64,000 nt of DNA. It comes from Neolewinella maritima (GTDB taxonomy: Bacteria; Bacteroidota; Bacteroidia; Chitinophagales; Saprospiraceae). Positions 28,033 to 36,872 of the stretch are shown piece after piece. The translations under genes and the position numbers were made by a program. Location of the stretch: contig NZ_CAKLPZ010000003.1 of the NCBI RefSeq assembly GCF_923081025.1, forward strand, positions 532,876 through 596,875. The letters are read 5' to 3'. A model generated the notes under the pieces. The model was given only the letters and a program-made list of their open reading frames with translations, did not search any database and had not been told where the DNA came from. The first letter of the stretch is position 1. Each line of letters begins with the position of its first letter.

Positions 28033-29122
28033 ATGACGAACGACCAATTGAAGGACCTGCAGACCCGCCTGGGCCTGCTCAAGCAATATCTTTGACGTCG
28101 CAGCGCGCGAGTTTAAGATCGAAGACCTGACGCAGCGAAGCCTGGACCCCGACTTCTGGAACGACTCCAGGGCAGCCGAGGCTGTCATGAAGGAGCTGCA
28201 GAGCAACAAGAACTGGGTCGTACAGTACCAGAAGGTAGCCGACCGGGTCGATGACCTGGAGATACTACAGGAGTTTCTTAAGGAAGGAGAGGGAACGGAA
28301 GAGGACGTGGATCGCCGCTACGCCGAGACCGTCGCCGTACTGGACGATGCGGAGTTTCGCGCTACGCTCAACCGGCCCGAGGACGAACTGGGCTGTATCC
28401 TGGAGATCAACGCCGGTGCCGGCGGTACGGAGAGTAACGACTGGGCCGAGATGCTGCTGCGGATGTACACCATGTACGCCGAGAAATACGCCGGCTACAA
28501 GGTGAGTCTGGCCAGCGAGACCCAGGGTGACGTGGCGGGTATCAAATCTGCTACGCTCGAGCTGATCGGTGACTTTGCCTACGGGATGCTGAAGGGGGAA
28601 AATGGTGTGCACCGGTTAGTGCGCATCAGCCCGTACAACTCCCAGGGTAAGCGGATGACGAGTTTCGCCTCGGTCTTCGTACACCCCCGTGTAGACGATA
28701 CCATCGAGGTGGAGATCAATCCGGCGGACATCCGTTGGGACACCTTCCGGGCATCGGGTGCAGGTGGGCAGCACGTCAATAAGACGGAGTCAGCCGTACG
28801 CGTCACCCACGAGCCATCGGGTATCGTCGTGGAGTGTCAGGAAGAACGCAGTCAGCACCAGAACCGGGAGCGGGCGCTAAATATGCTAAAAAGCCGGCTG
28901 TACGAGCGGGAGCTGGAAGCCCAGCGGGCGGAGAAGGATGAAGTGGAAGCCGGTAAGACGGCCAACGAGTGGGGTAGCCAGATTCGTAGCTACGTACTGG
29001 ATGACCGCCGGGTGAAGGATCACCGGACCAACTGGCAGACCAGCCAAACCGATGCAGTGCTCAACGGCGACCTGGAAGACTTCCTGAAGGCCTACCTACG
29101 GTGGAGCGGGGAGGCTAAATAA
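28033..29122 (+). CDS. prfB: Peptide chain release factor 2, with programmed +1 frameshift
   Basis: Frame 1 runs from ATG 28033 through 20 codons to CTT TGA C (28090-28096). Translation resumes in +1 at GAC 28094 and ends at 29122, giving 362 residues. The CTT-TGA-C slippery stop is the classic autoregulatory site: low RF2 lets the ribosome shift past UGA. The GGQ catalytic motif is at residues 244-246. The stop-recognition tripeptide, SPF in E. coli, is SPY here (199-201). No Shine-Dalgarno-like AGGGGG precedes the shift site; the sequence is CTGCTCAAGCAATAT. Confidence 0.95.
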
Positions 29123-29124
29123 AA

Positions 29125-29148
29125 AGCGCGCCGACAGTGCGGCGCGCT
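29125..29148. terminator. Hairpin between prfB and coxIII, probably bidirectional
   Basis: AGCGCGCCG (29125-29133) and CGGCGCGCT (29140-29148). On the minus strand it is followed by TTTTATTTA, on the plus strand by no T-run. It serves prfB and possibly the converging cox operon. Confidence 0.7.
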
Positions 29149-29371
29149 AGTAGCTAAAGGTGTTTTAAAAAGTCTTGTGTACTGAAGTGTTGTTATGTAG
29201 TCTCTCTCAACTACTTGAATACTAATGCTATACACTATAGCACTTTCAATATCTGTGCCAAAGTAGTAAAGGCCTGATTCACACGTAGTTAGCCAATCGT
29301 GCCGGAGCGATCTATTAATTAAAACAAGTTAGTTGACGAAATACAGTAGATGTCTTGTATTAAACAAGTTA
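29149..29371. other. AT-rich intergenic region without a gene
   Basis: The 223 bp are clearly lower in GC than the surroundings. They contain a small inverted repeat, GCTATA-CAC-TATAGC (29227-29241), and two copies of AAACAAGTTA. No ORF or RNA gene is seen. Confidence 0.5.
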
Positions 29372-30013
29372 TCACATGTATTGCCAGACCAACTGATTAA
29401 TCAGGAAGAAGAGCACGAGGTAGATCCAGAGTCCGTCGAGGAAATGCCAGTAGATGGTGAGCAGACGGAGATTGAGCCGCTTGTCCGGGTCGCTAAAGTA
29501 GACTAACACACTGACTGGCTCCCGCATGTACTTGCGGGCGCGGTAGAGAAACACGCCGAGAAAGGGGAGCCCGCCGATGACGTGCGCGAAGTGAAGCGCT
29601 GAGATCACGTAGAGGTAGCCCGCCGAGTTATCGCTGTTGATGTACACCTGCTGGGTAAAAAGTTGGTACCAGGCAATACACTGCATCACCATGAAGAACA
29701 GGGACAGGTAGAGCGTATACCAGAGCATCCGCTGGTAGCGAGCGGTATTGTCGGCCAGGTACGAGGCCTTGGCCTGGGTCATCGTATAGCTACTGGCTAG
29801 CAGGATGATCGTGTTGAGAAAGAAGAGGAGGGGCAGCTGGATCGGCGGCAGTTCGCTCTGCACACGGGTGTACACGAAGGCGGCCGTCATGGCCAGGAAC
29901 AGCATGCTCAGGCTGAAGAGCAGCAGCGAGAGGTAGATGTTCTTGGGGTGAAAGGCGAAGTTGTCGGTCGACTCATCGACCGGCCGTTCCAGTTCGTGGG
30001 GGCGGTTGTACAT
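29372..30013 (-). CDS. Cytochrome c oxidase subunit III-family protein
   Basis: 213 residues with five predicted membrane helices. The ALHFAHVIGGLPFLGVFLYRA segment and the YWHFLDGLWIYLVLFF C-terminus are hallmarks of heme-copper oxidase subunit III. It is a membrane partner of the proton-pumping oxidase, but no subunit I or II gene is nearby. Its ATG overlaps the DUF2256 stop (TGATG), indicating translational coupling. Confidence 0.88.
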   Translation of the reverse strand: MYNRPHELERPVDESTDNFAFHPKNIYLSLLLFSLSMLFLAMTAAFVYTRVQSELPPIQLPLLFFLNTIILLASSYTMTQAKASYLADNTARYQRMLWYTLYLSLFFMVMQCIAWYQLFTQQVYINSDNSAGYLYVISALHFAHVIGGLPFLGVFLYRARKYMREPVSVLVYFSDPDKRLNLRLLTIYWHFLDGLWIYLVLFFLINQLVWQYM

Positions 30014-30156
30014 CAGACAGCGGATTTGTTCCGGCGGCAGCGTTCGGAGCAGTACTTGACTTCATCCCACACCTTGGCCCATTTCTTACGCCAGGTAAAG
30101 GGGCGACCGCATACGGGACAGATTTTTTCGGGGAGGTTAGGCTTTTGATGGGCCAT
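30013..30156 (-). CDS. DUF2256 zinc-ribbon-like small protein
   Basis: 47 residues from ATG 30156. Two CxxC-type pairs, [20 protein letters not shown] and [10 protein letters not shown], match the DUF2256 pattern. Function unknown; probably metal-binding. It overlaps the upstream Lacal_2735-like gene by 20 bp and the coxIII start by one base, so the three genes form an overlapping operon. Confidence 0.85.
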   Translation of the reverse strand: MAHQKPNLPEKICPVCGRPFTWRKKWAKVWDEVKYCSERCRRNKSAV

Positions 30157-30319
30157 CGCGCAGGGCTATGATCTTGTCCATGACGGCTTCGGCTTCGGCC
30201 GACTTGGCGGCGTAGCCCTTGATGTCACCCTTACGCTGTAGTGCCATCGATTCCTCCAGCAGGCGGGAGTAGTCTTTTTCCAGTTGCTTGACCGGGTCTT
30301 TCTTGAATAATCCAAACAT
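30137..30319 (-). CDS. Lacal_2735-type small protein (DUF6435-like)
   Basis: 60 residues: [20 protein letters not shown], then a helical segment ending in [20 protein letters not shown]. This is the small cytosolic family, widespread in Bacteroidota, called Lacal_2735 in some databases. Function unknown. First gene of the overlapping trio leading to coxIII. Confidence 0.75.
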   Translation of the reverse strand: MFGLFKKDPVKQLEKDYSRLLEESMALQRKGDIKGYAAKSAEAEAVMDKIIALRDGPSKA

Positions 30320-30388
30320 AGCGGAGTGATTTAGAGGGTAACGGAGGGGGCAGACTTAGGTTGTAAAACCAGGGTATACACAACAGGA

Positions 30389-30419
30389 AAGCCCGTACCG
30401 AGTAGATCGGTACGGGCTT
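30389..30419 (-). terminator. Terminator downstream of the PRC-barrel gene
   Basis: A 13-bp stem, AAGCCCGTACCGA (30389-30401) and its complement (30407-30419), loop GTAGA. On the minus strand it is followed by TCCTGTTG. It lies between two minus-strand genes. Confidence 0.8.
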
Positions 30420-30452
30420 CCGGTTCGGCTAGTGAGCGAACTCAAGTTGCGC

Positions 30453-30824
30453 TTAGGCGGTCTGCCGCTGCGTCATATTGCTGCGACGCGCTACACCGTA
30501 ATGGGTGTGCAGGCTATTCCAATAAGTATGGTCGCTGGTTTTTGGCCAGTTGTCTTTGTCGAAGCCGGGGGCATTTTCGAGCCGGTCCTGACTTACATTC
30601 AGTACGAAACGCTCGGTGGTGGTATTGACGTCGAAGGCTTCGAAGGGAATGGCGAAGTATTTGTCGCCTAGTCCGAGGAATCCGCCGAAAGAGAGTACTG
30701 CATAATTTACGGTACCGGTTTCGGTATCGATCATTAGATCTTTAATCTCTCCGAGGTTCTCGCCTTTTTGGTTCGTTACGTTGGTTCCGGTGATGGAGTT
30801 CGAGGATAGAATTAGGTTAGTCAT
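30453..30824 (-). CDS. PRC-barrel domain protein
   Basis: 123 residues. The PRC-barrel (about 6-75) shows NQKGENLGEIKDLMIDTETG and VNYAVLSFGGFLGLGDKYFAIP, typical of PRC/YlmC-type stress-related proteins in Bacteroidota. The polar C-terminus (HTYWNSLHTHYG) is unassigned. It is monocistronic, with a terminator 34 bp after the stop and an AT-rich upstream region (30825-31010) with no gene. Confidence 0.85.
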   Translation of the reverse strand: MTNLILSSNSITGTNVTNQKGENLGEIKDLMIDTETGTVNYAVLSFGGFLGLGDKYFAIPFEAFDVNTTTERFVLNVSQDRLENAPGFDKDNWPKTSDHTYWNSLHTHYGVARRSNMTQRQTA

Positions 30825-31015
30825 AATAATACGTTTGTTGCGGTAGGTGAAATCTATAAATGTATGGGTTCCCGCTAGTTATATAATCAAAATACAGTAA
30901 TGTAACATCGTGAAGCTTACAAAAGTTCACTATATAACTAAAACAGTGTAGTGTTGTCAATAGCTTACGTCGCATAAAGTCAGCGTACGTACGGCGGTAG
31001 CCAGGCAAAAAGGCG

Positions 31016-31079
31016 TATCTTTAGCGGGTTAAATATGTGGTGACGCCCTTCCCTAAGTGGAGGAGCGTCGCTTTTTTTT
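31016..31079 (+). promoter_or_regulatory. greA promoter box and terminator-like attenuator in the leader
   Basis: TATCTTTA (31016-31023) is one base off TAnnTTTG. A start near 31028 would place a hairpin right at the 5' end of the RNA: GACGC (31042-31046)/GCGTC (31065-31069) extended by CTTCC/GGAGG, followed by GC and eight T's (31072-31079). That is an intrinsic terminator 75 bp before the greA ATG, inside its leader. Confidence 0.65.
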
Positions 31080-31153
31080 CCCCTTCCGCCGTGTCCGTGC
31101 GTTTGCTGCACCGTGCAGTGCGTGACGGCCACCAGCGGCTAACTCTACATATC

Positions 31154-31627
31154 ATGGCAGGAACACACTATCTGTCACAAGGAGGCTTCGACCGGCTGCG
31201 TGCCGAGCTCGACGAGTTGAAAACCAATGGCCGGGCTAAGGTGGCCAGCGCCATCGCCGAGGCCCGTGAAAAGGGTGACCTTTCGGAGAACGCCGAGTAC
31301 GACGCGGCCAAGGACGCCCAGGGCCTACTGGAAATGAAGATCAACGAGCTCGAAAAAGTGATGGCTAACGCCCGGGTACTGGACTCCAGTCAGCTCGATA
31401 CCAGTAAGGTGACCGTGATGAGTAAGGTGACCATCGAGAACCTCAAGAATCACGCCGAGATGGTCTACGAGCTCGTCGCCCAGAGCGAGGCCGACCTGAA
31501 GGCAAAGAAGATCTCGGTAGATAGCCCTATGGGTAAGGGACTACTGGGTAAGGCCGTAGGAGATATTGCCGAGATCAAGACCCCCAGCGGTACCATTCAG
31601 TTCAAGATCAAGCACATCACCGTCTAA
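31154..31627 (+). CDS. greA: Transcription elongation factor GreA
   Basis: 157 residues. It has an N-terminal coiled coil with the acidic tip motif EKGDLSENAEYDAAKD (the two acidic residues that coordinate Mg in the RNAP secondary channel) and a C-terminal FKBP-like domain (SPMGKGLLGKAVGDIAEI). It rescues backtracked polymerase by stimulating transcript cleavage. ATG 31154 gives the standard length; an upstream GTG at 31037 in frame would pass through the leader hairpin. The HIT gene follows after 2 bp. Confidence 0.96.
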   Translation: MAGTHYLSQGGFDRLRAELDELKTNGRAKVASAIAEAREKGDLSENAEYDAAKDAQGLLEMKINELEKVMANARVLDSSQLDTSKVTVMSKVTIENLKNHAEMVYELVAQSEADLKAKKISVDSPMGKGLLGKAVGDIAEIKTPSGTIQFKIKHITV

Positions 31628-31629
31628 GC

Positions 31630-32028
31630 ATGGCCTCTATCTTTAGTCGCATCATCGCGCGGGAGCTTCCGGGCTACATCGTAGCCGAAACGTCCAGCTG
31701 CATTGCCTTTCTCGACGTGCACCCGATGGTAGAGGGACACACCCTCTGCGTGCCCAAGCGGGAGGTCGACTATTATTACGATTTGTCGGACGAAGAGCTC
31801 GCAGAGCTTACCCGCTTCACCAAGCGGGTCGCCACCGGCCTGCGTCAGGCCGTAGCCTGTAAGCGGATTGCCAACGGCGTGCTCGGCCTGGAGGTGCCAC
31901 ACGTGCACGTGCACCTGGTGCCGGTGAGTACTACCAGCGATTTTCGCTTCGGCAAGGTCGTGGAGGTCTCCGAGTCCCGCATGCAGAGCCTGCGCGACGA
32001 GATCGCCGCGGCGATTCCGCCGGCCTAG
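31630..32028 (+). CDS. HIT-family protein (histidine triad hydrolase)
   Basis: 132 residues. The signature HVHVHLVP contains the nucleophilic triad (His-x-His-x-His), preceded by VEGHTLCVPKREVDYY. Family members hydrolyse nucleoside phosphoramidates or dinucleotides such as Ap4A or AMP-lysine. It follows greA by 2 bp, a common Bacteroidota pair, so the two are cotranscribed. Its 3' end overlaps the convergent Lon-N gene by 4 bp. Confidence 0.92.
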   Translation: MASIFSRIIARELPGYIVAETSSCIAFLDVHPMVEGHTLCVPKREVDYYYDLSDEELAELTRFTKRVATGLRQAVACKRIANGVLGLEVPHVHVHLVPVSTTSDFRFGKVVEVSESRMQSLRDEIAAAIPPA

Positions 32029-32660
32029 AAGTCGGGTGCCGTCAGTTCTTTGAAGTGACCGTTGAGCTGTGCCCGTGCACGGATACCGAGCGGATCGCCC
32101 GACTGTGGCCGTACCTGCCGGAGATGCTTAAGCATGTATTCCTGCCGTTCCTGCGCGGCCCGCAGGGTGAGCAACTCGTACTCCTGCTCCAGGGTGAAAC
32201 CCACGTAATGTCCGATGCTGTAGGTCCGGAAGCCTTCCTCCAACGACAGCACCTCCCGTTCGATCTTTAGTTGCCGGTAGATGCCCCGGGTAAGGGCGAT
32301 GATCTCCCGGTTCAGTTCCGGGTCTTCGTCTTCCTCCAGCGGGAGGAAGCGGACCTGCCCACCGGGATACAGTTTGCCGGGGGCTTGCCGGTCGAAATCT
32401 TCGAGGTAGAACACCCGCTCGCCACGTGTATGCACGTCGCTTTCCCCCGAGGGGTAGCGTTTCGGTACGCCCAGCAGAGACACCTCCGTGGCTACCGGAC
32501 GCAGCCCGCCGTTGATCACCGTAGGTACGCCGAAGCGGATACCCTGGGATTCGGCGTCTTCGATCAACTGCCGGTACCGCGGCTCGAAAATATGCAGGTT
32601 GAGGGCCTCACCCGGGTAGACGACCAACTGTAGGGGAAAGAGCGCAAGTTGTTGTTCCAT
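32025..32660 (-). CDS. LON peptidase N-terminal (substrate-binding) domain protein
   Basis: 211 residues: LALFPLQLVVYPGEALNLHIFEPRYRQLIEDA opens a Lon-N/PUA-like domain. There is no AAA or protease domain. Stand-alone Lon-N proteins are common; their role is unknown, perhaps adaptor or substrate recognition. It diverges from the permease operon at 32769. Confidence 0.85.
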   Translation of the reverse strand: MEQQLALFPLQLVVYPGEALNLHIFEPRYRQLIEDAESQGIRFGVPTVINGGLRPVATEVSLLGVPKRYPSGESDVHTRGERVFYLEDFDRQAPGKLYPGGQVRFLPLEEDEDPELNREIIALTRGIYRQLKIEREVLSLEEGFRTYSIGHYVGFTLEQEYELLTLRAAQERQEYMLKHLRQVRPQSGDPLGIRARAQLNGHFKELTAPDF

Positions 32661-32768
32661 AGCACTGGGCTAACAGTCATCGGCCCTAAGTTGCTTACTT
32701 TGGTGACAACTTACCGCAGATCCTACGATAATCGTATGGTCCGACCGGCAACTCCTCAAGCAACGTAG

Positions 32769-34133
32769 ATGCGGTACATGCTTCGGCGGCTCCTCTACCT
32801 TCCCCTCAGCCTGCTACTGCTGAGCCTACTGTGTTTCGCATTCATGCAGCTATCCCCCGGTGACCCGGTCGAGCAGCGGATGGCCATGCAGGGTACCCGC
32901 GCGATGAGTCAGGACCCCGCCGCCTACTTTACCCGCTACCGCCGCCTGGCTACCGAACTGGGCTACGACCTACCCCCCTTCTACCTCACCCTTTCGAACG
33001 CTAGTCTGCCGGACACCCTGCACCGCATCGTCGTAGCTACCCAGCGCAGGACGGTCCGGGCGCTGGCCGTACGCTATGGCAACTGGCCGGCGACCCAGCA
33101 GTACTACCGCGCGGTACTCCGACTGGCTTACCACCTTCCCGGGGCCCGTGACGCCTCCATCACCGCGGCCCGTAAACTACTTACGCACAGCGCCCCGGCC
33201 TTCATTACGCGCGAGCTGGCCGTACTGGGTGGAGCAGACGGACGCGACATACGGGCCGCCTTCACCGCTCTGGTCGCCGGGGCGTCGCCGTCCACCACCC
33301 TCTGGCCCCGGGTCATTTGGCACGGGACAGCCAATCAGTACCACCGCTATCTTATGGGCCTGCTCCGCGGAGAATTGGGAATATCCTATACCGACCGCCG
33401 GCCGGTAGCACAGAAGATCGCCCGGGCCCTGCCCCGTACCGCCCTGCTGAACGGACTGGCTCTATTTCTGGTCTACCTGCTGGCCGTACCCCTGGGTATG
33501 TATATGGCGTACTACCGGGATAGCACCTTCGATCGCGCGGCTACCTTCCTGACCTTTTTGGGTTTTGGCATTCCTAGCTTCTGGGTCGCTACGCTCCTGG
33601 CCAACTTCCTGACTACGCCGGCCTTCGGTATGGACTACTTTCCCAGCATGGGCTACGGTGACGTGCCGCCGGGAGCGGGGTGGTGGATGGGGCTGCGGAT
33701 AACGAGTAGCCACCTCCTGCTCCCAGTGGCCTGTCTGACCTATCCCAGCCTGGCGTACGTAGCCCGGCACCTGCGCGCCGCCGCCCTGCTGCAACTGCGG
33801 CAGCCCTACGTAAACACGGCGCTGATGAAGGGGATGACGGGCGCGCAGGTGCTGTGGCGACACGTATTCCGCAACGCCGCCTTCCCGCTAGTCACCCTGC
33901 TCGGTGGCCTGCTGCCCGCATTACTGGCCGGTAGCGTGCTGATCGAGCAGGTCTTTAATCTGCCCGGTATGGGCCGCTTGCTGTACACGTCGGCGCTGGC
34001 CCGCGACTGGCCCGTAGTGACGGCCCTGGTACTCCTCAACGGACTGGTCACGGTACTCGGTCTGCTACTGGCCGACATCGGCTACCTGCTGCTCGACCCC
34101 CGCCTGCGGCTGGAGAAACGCCGGCAGCTATGA
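32769..34133 (+). CDS. Oligopeptide/dipeptide-type ABC permease (DppB/OppB family)
   Basis: 454 residues, longer than the usual 310-340. TM1 (LLYLPLSLLLLSLLCFAFM) is followed by about 190 residues of extracytoplasmic sequence before the next helices, which form the BPD_transp_1 domain. The EAA-like loop (MKGMTGAQVLWRHVFRNAAFPLVTLLG) contacts the ATPase. It overlaps the second permease gene (ATGA). No ATPase or solute-binding protein gene is adjacent, so partners are encoded elsewhere. TACTTTGG near 32693 is a possible promoter. Confidence 0.88.
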   Translation: MRYMLRRLLYLPLSLLLLSLLCFAFMQLSPGDPVEQRMAMQGTRAMSQDPAAYFTRYRRLATELGYDLPPFYLTLSNASLPDTLHRIVVATQRRTVRALAVRYGNWPATQQYYRAVLRLAYHLPGARDASITAARKLLTHSAPAFITRELAVLGGADGRDIRAAFTALVAGASPSTTLWPRVIWHGTANQYHRYLMGLLRGELGISYTDRRPVAQKIARALPRTALLNGLALFLVYLLAVPLGMYMAYYRDSTFDRAATFLTFLGFGIPSFWVATLLANFLTTPAFGMDYFPSMGYGDVPPGAGWWMGLRITSSHLLLPVACLTYPSLAYVARHLRAAALLQLRQPYVNTALMKGMTGAQVLWRHVFRNAAFPLVTLLGGLLPALLAGSVLIEQVFNLPGMGRLLYTSALARDWPVVTALVLLNGLVTVLGLLLADIGYLLLDPRLRLEKRRQL

Positions 34134-35176
34134 GGTGGGCCTACTGTTTCCTGGCGCTACTCATCGGCGTAGCCCTGCTGTCGCCCTGGCTGGCGACGGA
34201 GCAGCCTCTATATCAGTCGGACAGCGTGGTCATCCGGGCGCCCATCCCATTCGACGCGCAGGCTACGGCCCTAGCAGGACCGCGTAATGCCGCCCCCGGC
34301 ACCCGTGCGGCAGACGGACGGCGGCACTGGTTGGGGACCGACCGCCTCGGGCGGGATACGGCAGCCGGACTGGTGGCGGGGACGCGGGTTGCGGTGCTGG
34401 TAGGAACGGGTAGCCTGCTCATCGTTTTACTGCTGGGAGTACCCCTGGGGGCGGTGGCCGGTTTCTTCGGAGACGGGGGGCTGCGGGTAGCCCGGGGCCG
34501 GCAGCTGGCCATCGCGCTGGGGGTAGTGCTGGGCAGTATGTATGCCGGGGCGAGCCTGTGGATTATTGCGCGAAGCGGGGGAGAGTTCGTGCTGTGGTGG
34601 GGGTGCACTGTCGGGGTTTTCGTAGCGGCGTGCTGGCTGGTGCAACGTGTGCTACTGCGGTGGCTACCAGCACTGCGCCGACCGGTGGGGGTACCCTGCG
34701 ATCGGCTGGTGCTGCTACTGATCGAGGTGGTCAGTAGCGTGCCGGGGCTGATCGTGTTGATCGCGGTACTGGCGCTGGTCCGTACCCCGTCGCTGCTGCT
34801 GATCGTACTCATTATCGGTCTGATCGGTTGGACGTCGATCGCGCGTTTTCTGCGGGCCGAGCTCCTGCGCATCCGGGAGCTGCCGTACATCGCCGCGGCG
34901 CGGATCACGGGGGTGGGGGAGTGGCGATTGCTGTGGCGGCACGCGCTGCCCAATGCAATTGGTCCACTCGTAGTAGTGGCGGCCTTCTTTGTCGGCAGTA
35001 GCATCCTAGCGGAGGCCATGCTGAGCTTTCTGGGGGTAGGGGTACCGGCTGAGCAGGTCACCTGGGGCAGTATGCTACAGCAGTCGCGCGCGCGGCCGCA
35101 GGCCTGGTGGCTGGCCGTCTTTCCCGGTTTGCTGCTCACCCTGACGGTACTGGCCTGCAATCGACTGCGCCGGTAG
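34130..35176 (+). CDS. Oligopeptide/dipeptide-type ABC permease (DppC/OppC family)
   Basis: 348 residues. N-terminal OppC-like segment with the typical HWLGTDRLGRDTAAGLVAGTRVAVLVG motif. Two extra hydrophobic helices (about 130-175) sit inside the permease domain. The EAA loop ARITGVGEWRLLWRHALPNAIGPLVV and the C-terminal GSMLQQSRARPQAWWLAVFPG match the family. It is translationally coupled to the DppB-like gene by a 4-bp overlap. Confidence 0.88.
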   Translation: MRWAYCFLALLIGVALLSPWLATEQPLYQSDSVVIRAPIPFDAQATALAGPRNAAPGTRAADGRRHWLGTDRLGRDTAAGLVAGTRVAVLVGTGSLLIVLLLGVPLGAVAGFFGDGGLRVARGRQLAIALGVVLGSMYAGASLWIIARSGGEFVLWWGCTVGVFVAACWLVQRVLLRWLPALRRPVGVPCDRLVLLLIEVVSSVPGLIVLIAVLALVRTPSLLLIVLIIGLIGWTSIARFLRAELLRIRELPYIAAARITGVGEWRLLWRHALPNAIGPLVVVAAFFVGSSILAEAMLSFLGVGVPAEQVTWGSMLQQSRARPQAWWLAVFPGLLLTLTVLACNRLRR

Positions 35177-35245
35177 TGCGGACCTTCTACGTCGGTAGCA
35201 CGCCGAATGGGTTGGCACCCGACCGGAAGGTTTACCTTTACGGCC

Positions 35246-36418
35246 ATGGCTACGAAGTACGAACAGCGCGGCGTCAGCGCAACCAAAGCAGAAGTGCACC
35301 AGGCAATCGAGGGGCTCGATAAGGGACTCTACCCCCGGGCCTTCTGCAAGGTGCTGCCGGACATTGCCGGCGGCGACGCGAACTGGTGCAACGTCATGCA
35401 CGCCGATACGGCGGGTACCAAAACAAGTCTCGCCTACGTGTACTGGCGCGAAACCGGCGACCTGAGCGTCTGGGAAGGTATTGTTCAGGATAGTCTGGTC
35501 ATGAACCTGGACGATATGGGCTGCGTCGGAGCCGTAGACAACATCCTGATCTCCTCCACCATCGGCCGCAACAAGAACCGTATACCCGGCGAGGTCCTCA
35601 AGACGATCATCCAGGGGGCGGAGAAGTTTAAGGATAACATGGCCGAGCAGGGGATAGGCCTACACCTCACGGGTGGGGAGACGGCCGACGTAGGCGATAT
35701 CGTACGCACGATCGATGTGGGCTATACCACCTTCGCCCGCCTGCGCCGCGATGAGCTGATCGTCAATAATATCAAACCCGGCAACGTAATCGTCGGCCTG
35801 GCGAGCTACGGACAGGCCACCTACGAGACGGAGTACAATGGTGGAATGGGCAGTAACGGCCTGACCAGCGCACGCCACGACGTATTCAAGCACGACTACG
35901 CCACGAAGTACCCGGAGAGCTTCGACCCGGAGGTAGACCGCTCGGTCGTGTATTCTGGCAGCCGTTCGCTGACCGAAACGATTACCGTAGGCGGGCAGGA
36001 AACGACCGTAGGTAAGCTGGTACTGAGCCCGACCCGCACTTACCTTCCTGTACTTAAACGCTTGCTGGATGAGGTAGGCCCCATGCTTGACGGTCTGATC
36101 CACTGCACCGGCGGCGCCCAGACCAAAGTGATCAAGTTCGTAGATCAGGTACGGGTAGTGAAGGACAGCCTCTTTGCCGTACCACCGCTGTTCGAGCTGA
36201 TCCGGCAGGAGAGCGGCACCGACTGGCGGGAGCTCTACCAGGTCTTCAATATGGGACACCGGCTGGAAGTGTACCTGGCGCCGGAGCGGGCGCAGGCGGT
36301 GATCGATATCGCCAATTCCTTCGGGATCGATGCACAAATCGTGGGCCACGTAGAGGCGGCAGAGCGACCGGAAGTACGGCTCACTACCCCGGGCGGGGTG
36401 GAGAGCTACTACGAATAA
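35246..36418 (+). CDS. purM: Phosphoribosylformylglycinamidine cyclo-ligase (AIR synthase)
   Basis: 390 residues, fifth step of purine synthesis (FGAM + ATP to AIR). It is the long Bacteroidota-type PurM with CNVMHADTAGTKTSLAYVYWRETG, MNLDDMGCVGAVDN and LTGGETADVGDIVRT nucleotide-binding motifs. The start is ATG 35246; the upstream in-frame ATG at 35207 precedes a TACCTTTA box (35233-35240) that ends 5 nt before ATG 35246, which argues for the shorter protein and a leaderless transcript. It is convergent with a VOC gene 3 bp away. Confidence 0.93.
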   Translation: MATKYEQRGVSATKAEVHQAIEGLDKGLYPRAFCKVLPDIAGGDANWCNVMHADTAGTKTSLAYVYWRETGDLSVWEGIVQDSLVMNLDDMGCVGAVDNILISSTIGRNKNRIPGEVLKTIIQGAEKFKDNMAEQGIGLHLTGGETADVGDIVRTIDVGYTTFARLRRDELIVNNIKPGNVIVGLASYGQATYETEYNGGMGSNGLTSARHDVFKHDYATKYPESFDPEVDRSVVYSGSRSLTETITVGGQETTVGKLVLSPTRTYLPVLKRLLDEVGPMLDGLIHCTGGAQTKVIKFVDQVRVVKDSLFAVPPLFELIRQESGTDWRELYQVFNMGHRLEVYLAPERAQAVIDIANSFGIDAQIVGHVEAAERPEVRLTTPGGVESYYE

Positions 36419-36421
36419 AGC

Positions 36422-36847
36422 CTAACCATTCAGCTCCTTGGCAAATAGCCGCGATACGTCCTTGAAGGCCTTGAACTCCAGAGCATTGCCCGCCGGGTCG
36501 TAAAAGAACATGGTGTACTGCTCCCCGGGTAGTCCTACGAAGCGCACGTAGGGCTCGATCTCGAATTTGACGCCGTGGTTCCGCAGCCGTTGGGCGAAAT
36601 CCTCAAACTGCTGCCACTCCAGCACCACTCCGAAGTGGGGCACGGGCACGTGCTTGCCATCCACCTCGTTGCGGTGATCGGGCTGCTCCTTCTTTGGCGC
36701 CAGGTGAGCGACCAGTTGGTGGCCGAACAGGTTGAAGTCGATCCATTCGGTATCGGTGCGCCCCTCCGGACAGCCCAGTACGGTGCCGTAAAAGTGGCGT
36801 GCGGCGTCGAGGTCGTCTACGGGGGCGGCTAGGTGGAAAGGTTGCAT
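36422..36847 (-). CDS. VOC-family (glyoxalase/dioxygenase-like) protein
   Basis: 141 residues: [20 protein letters not shown], a metal-ligand-like H in VPHFGVVL and [14 protein letters not shown] give the paired beta-alpha-beta-beta-beta units of a VOC fold. It resembles extradiol dioxygenase/glyoxalase superfamily members; the substrate is unknown. Its promoter region contains a short TTAAGGGG tandem repeat. Confidence 0.85.
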   Translation of the reverse strand: MQPFHLAAPVDDLDAARHFYGTVLGCPEGRTDTEWIDFNLFGHQLVAHLAPKKEQPDHRNEVDGKHVPVPHFGVVLEWQQFEDFAQRLRNHGVKFEIEPYVRFVGLPGEQYTMFFYDPAGNALEFKAFKDVSRLFAKELNG

Positions 36848-36872
36848 GGCGGGGGGGCAGGGGGTTAGGGAG

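Noticed and set aside
28033..28096. Sequencing error or pseudogene in prfB
   Set aside because: The break is exactly the CTT TGA C programmed frameshift site at the conserved position.
33770..33789. Further copy of the 19-bp motif in the DppB-like gene
   Set aside because: Too many deviations in the first half and spacing; could be chance in GC-rich coding DNA.
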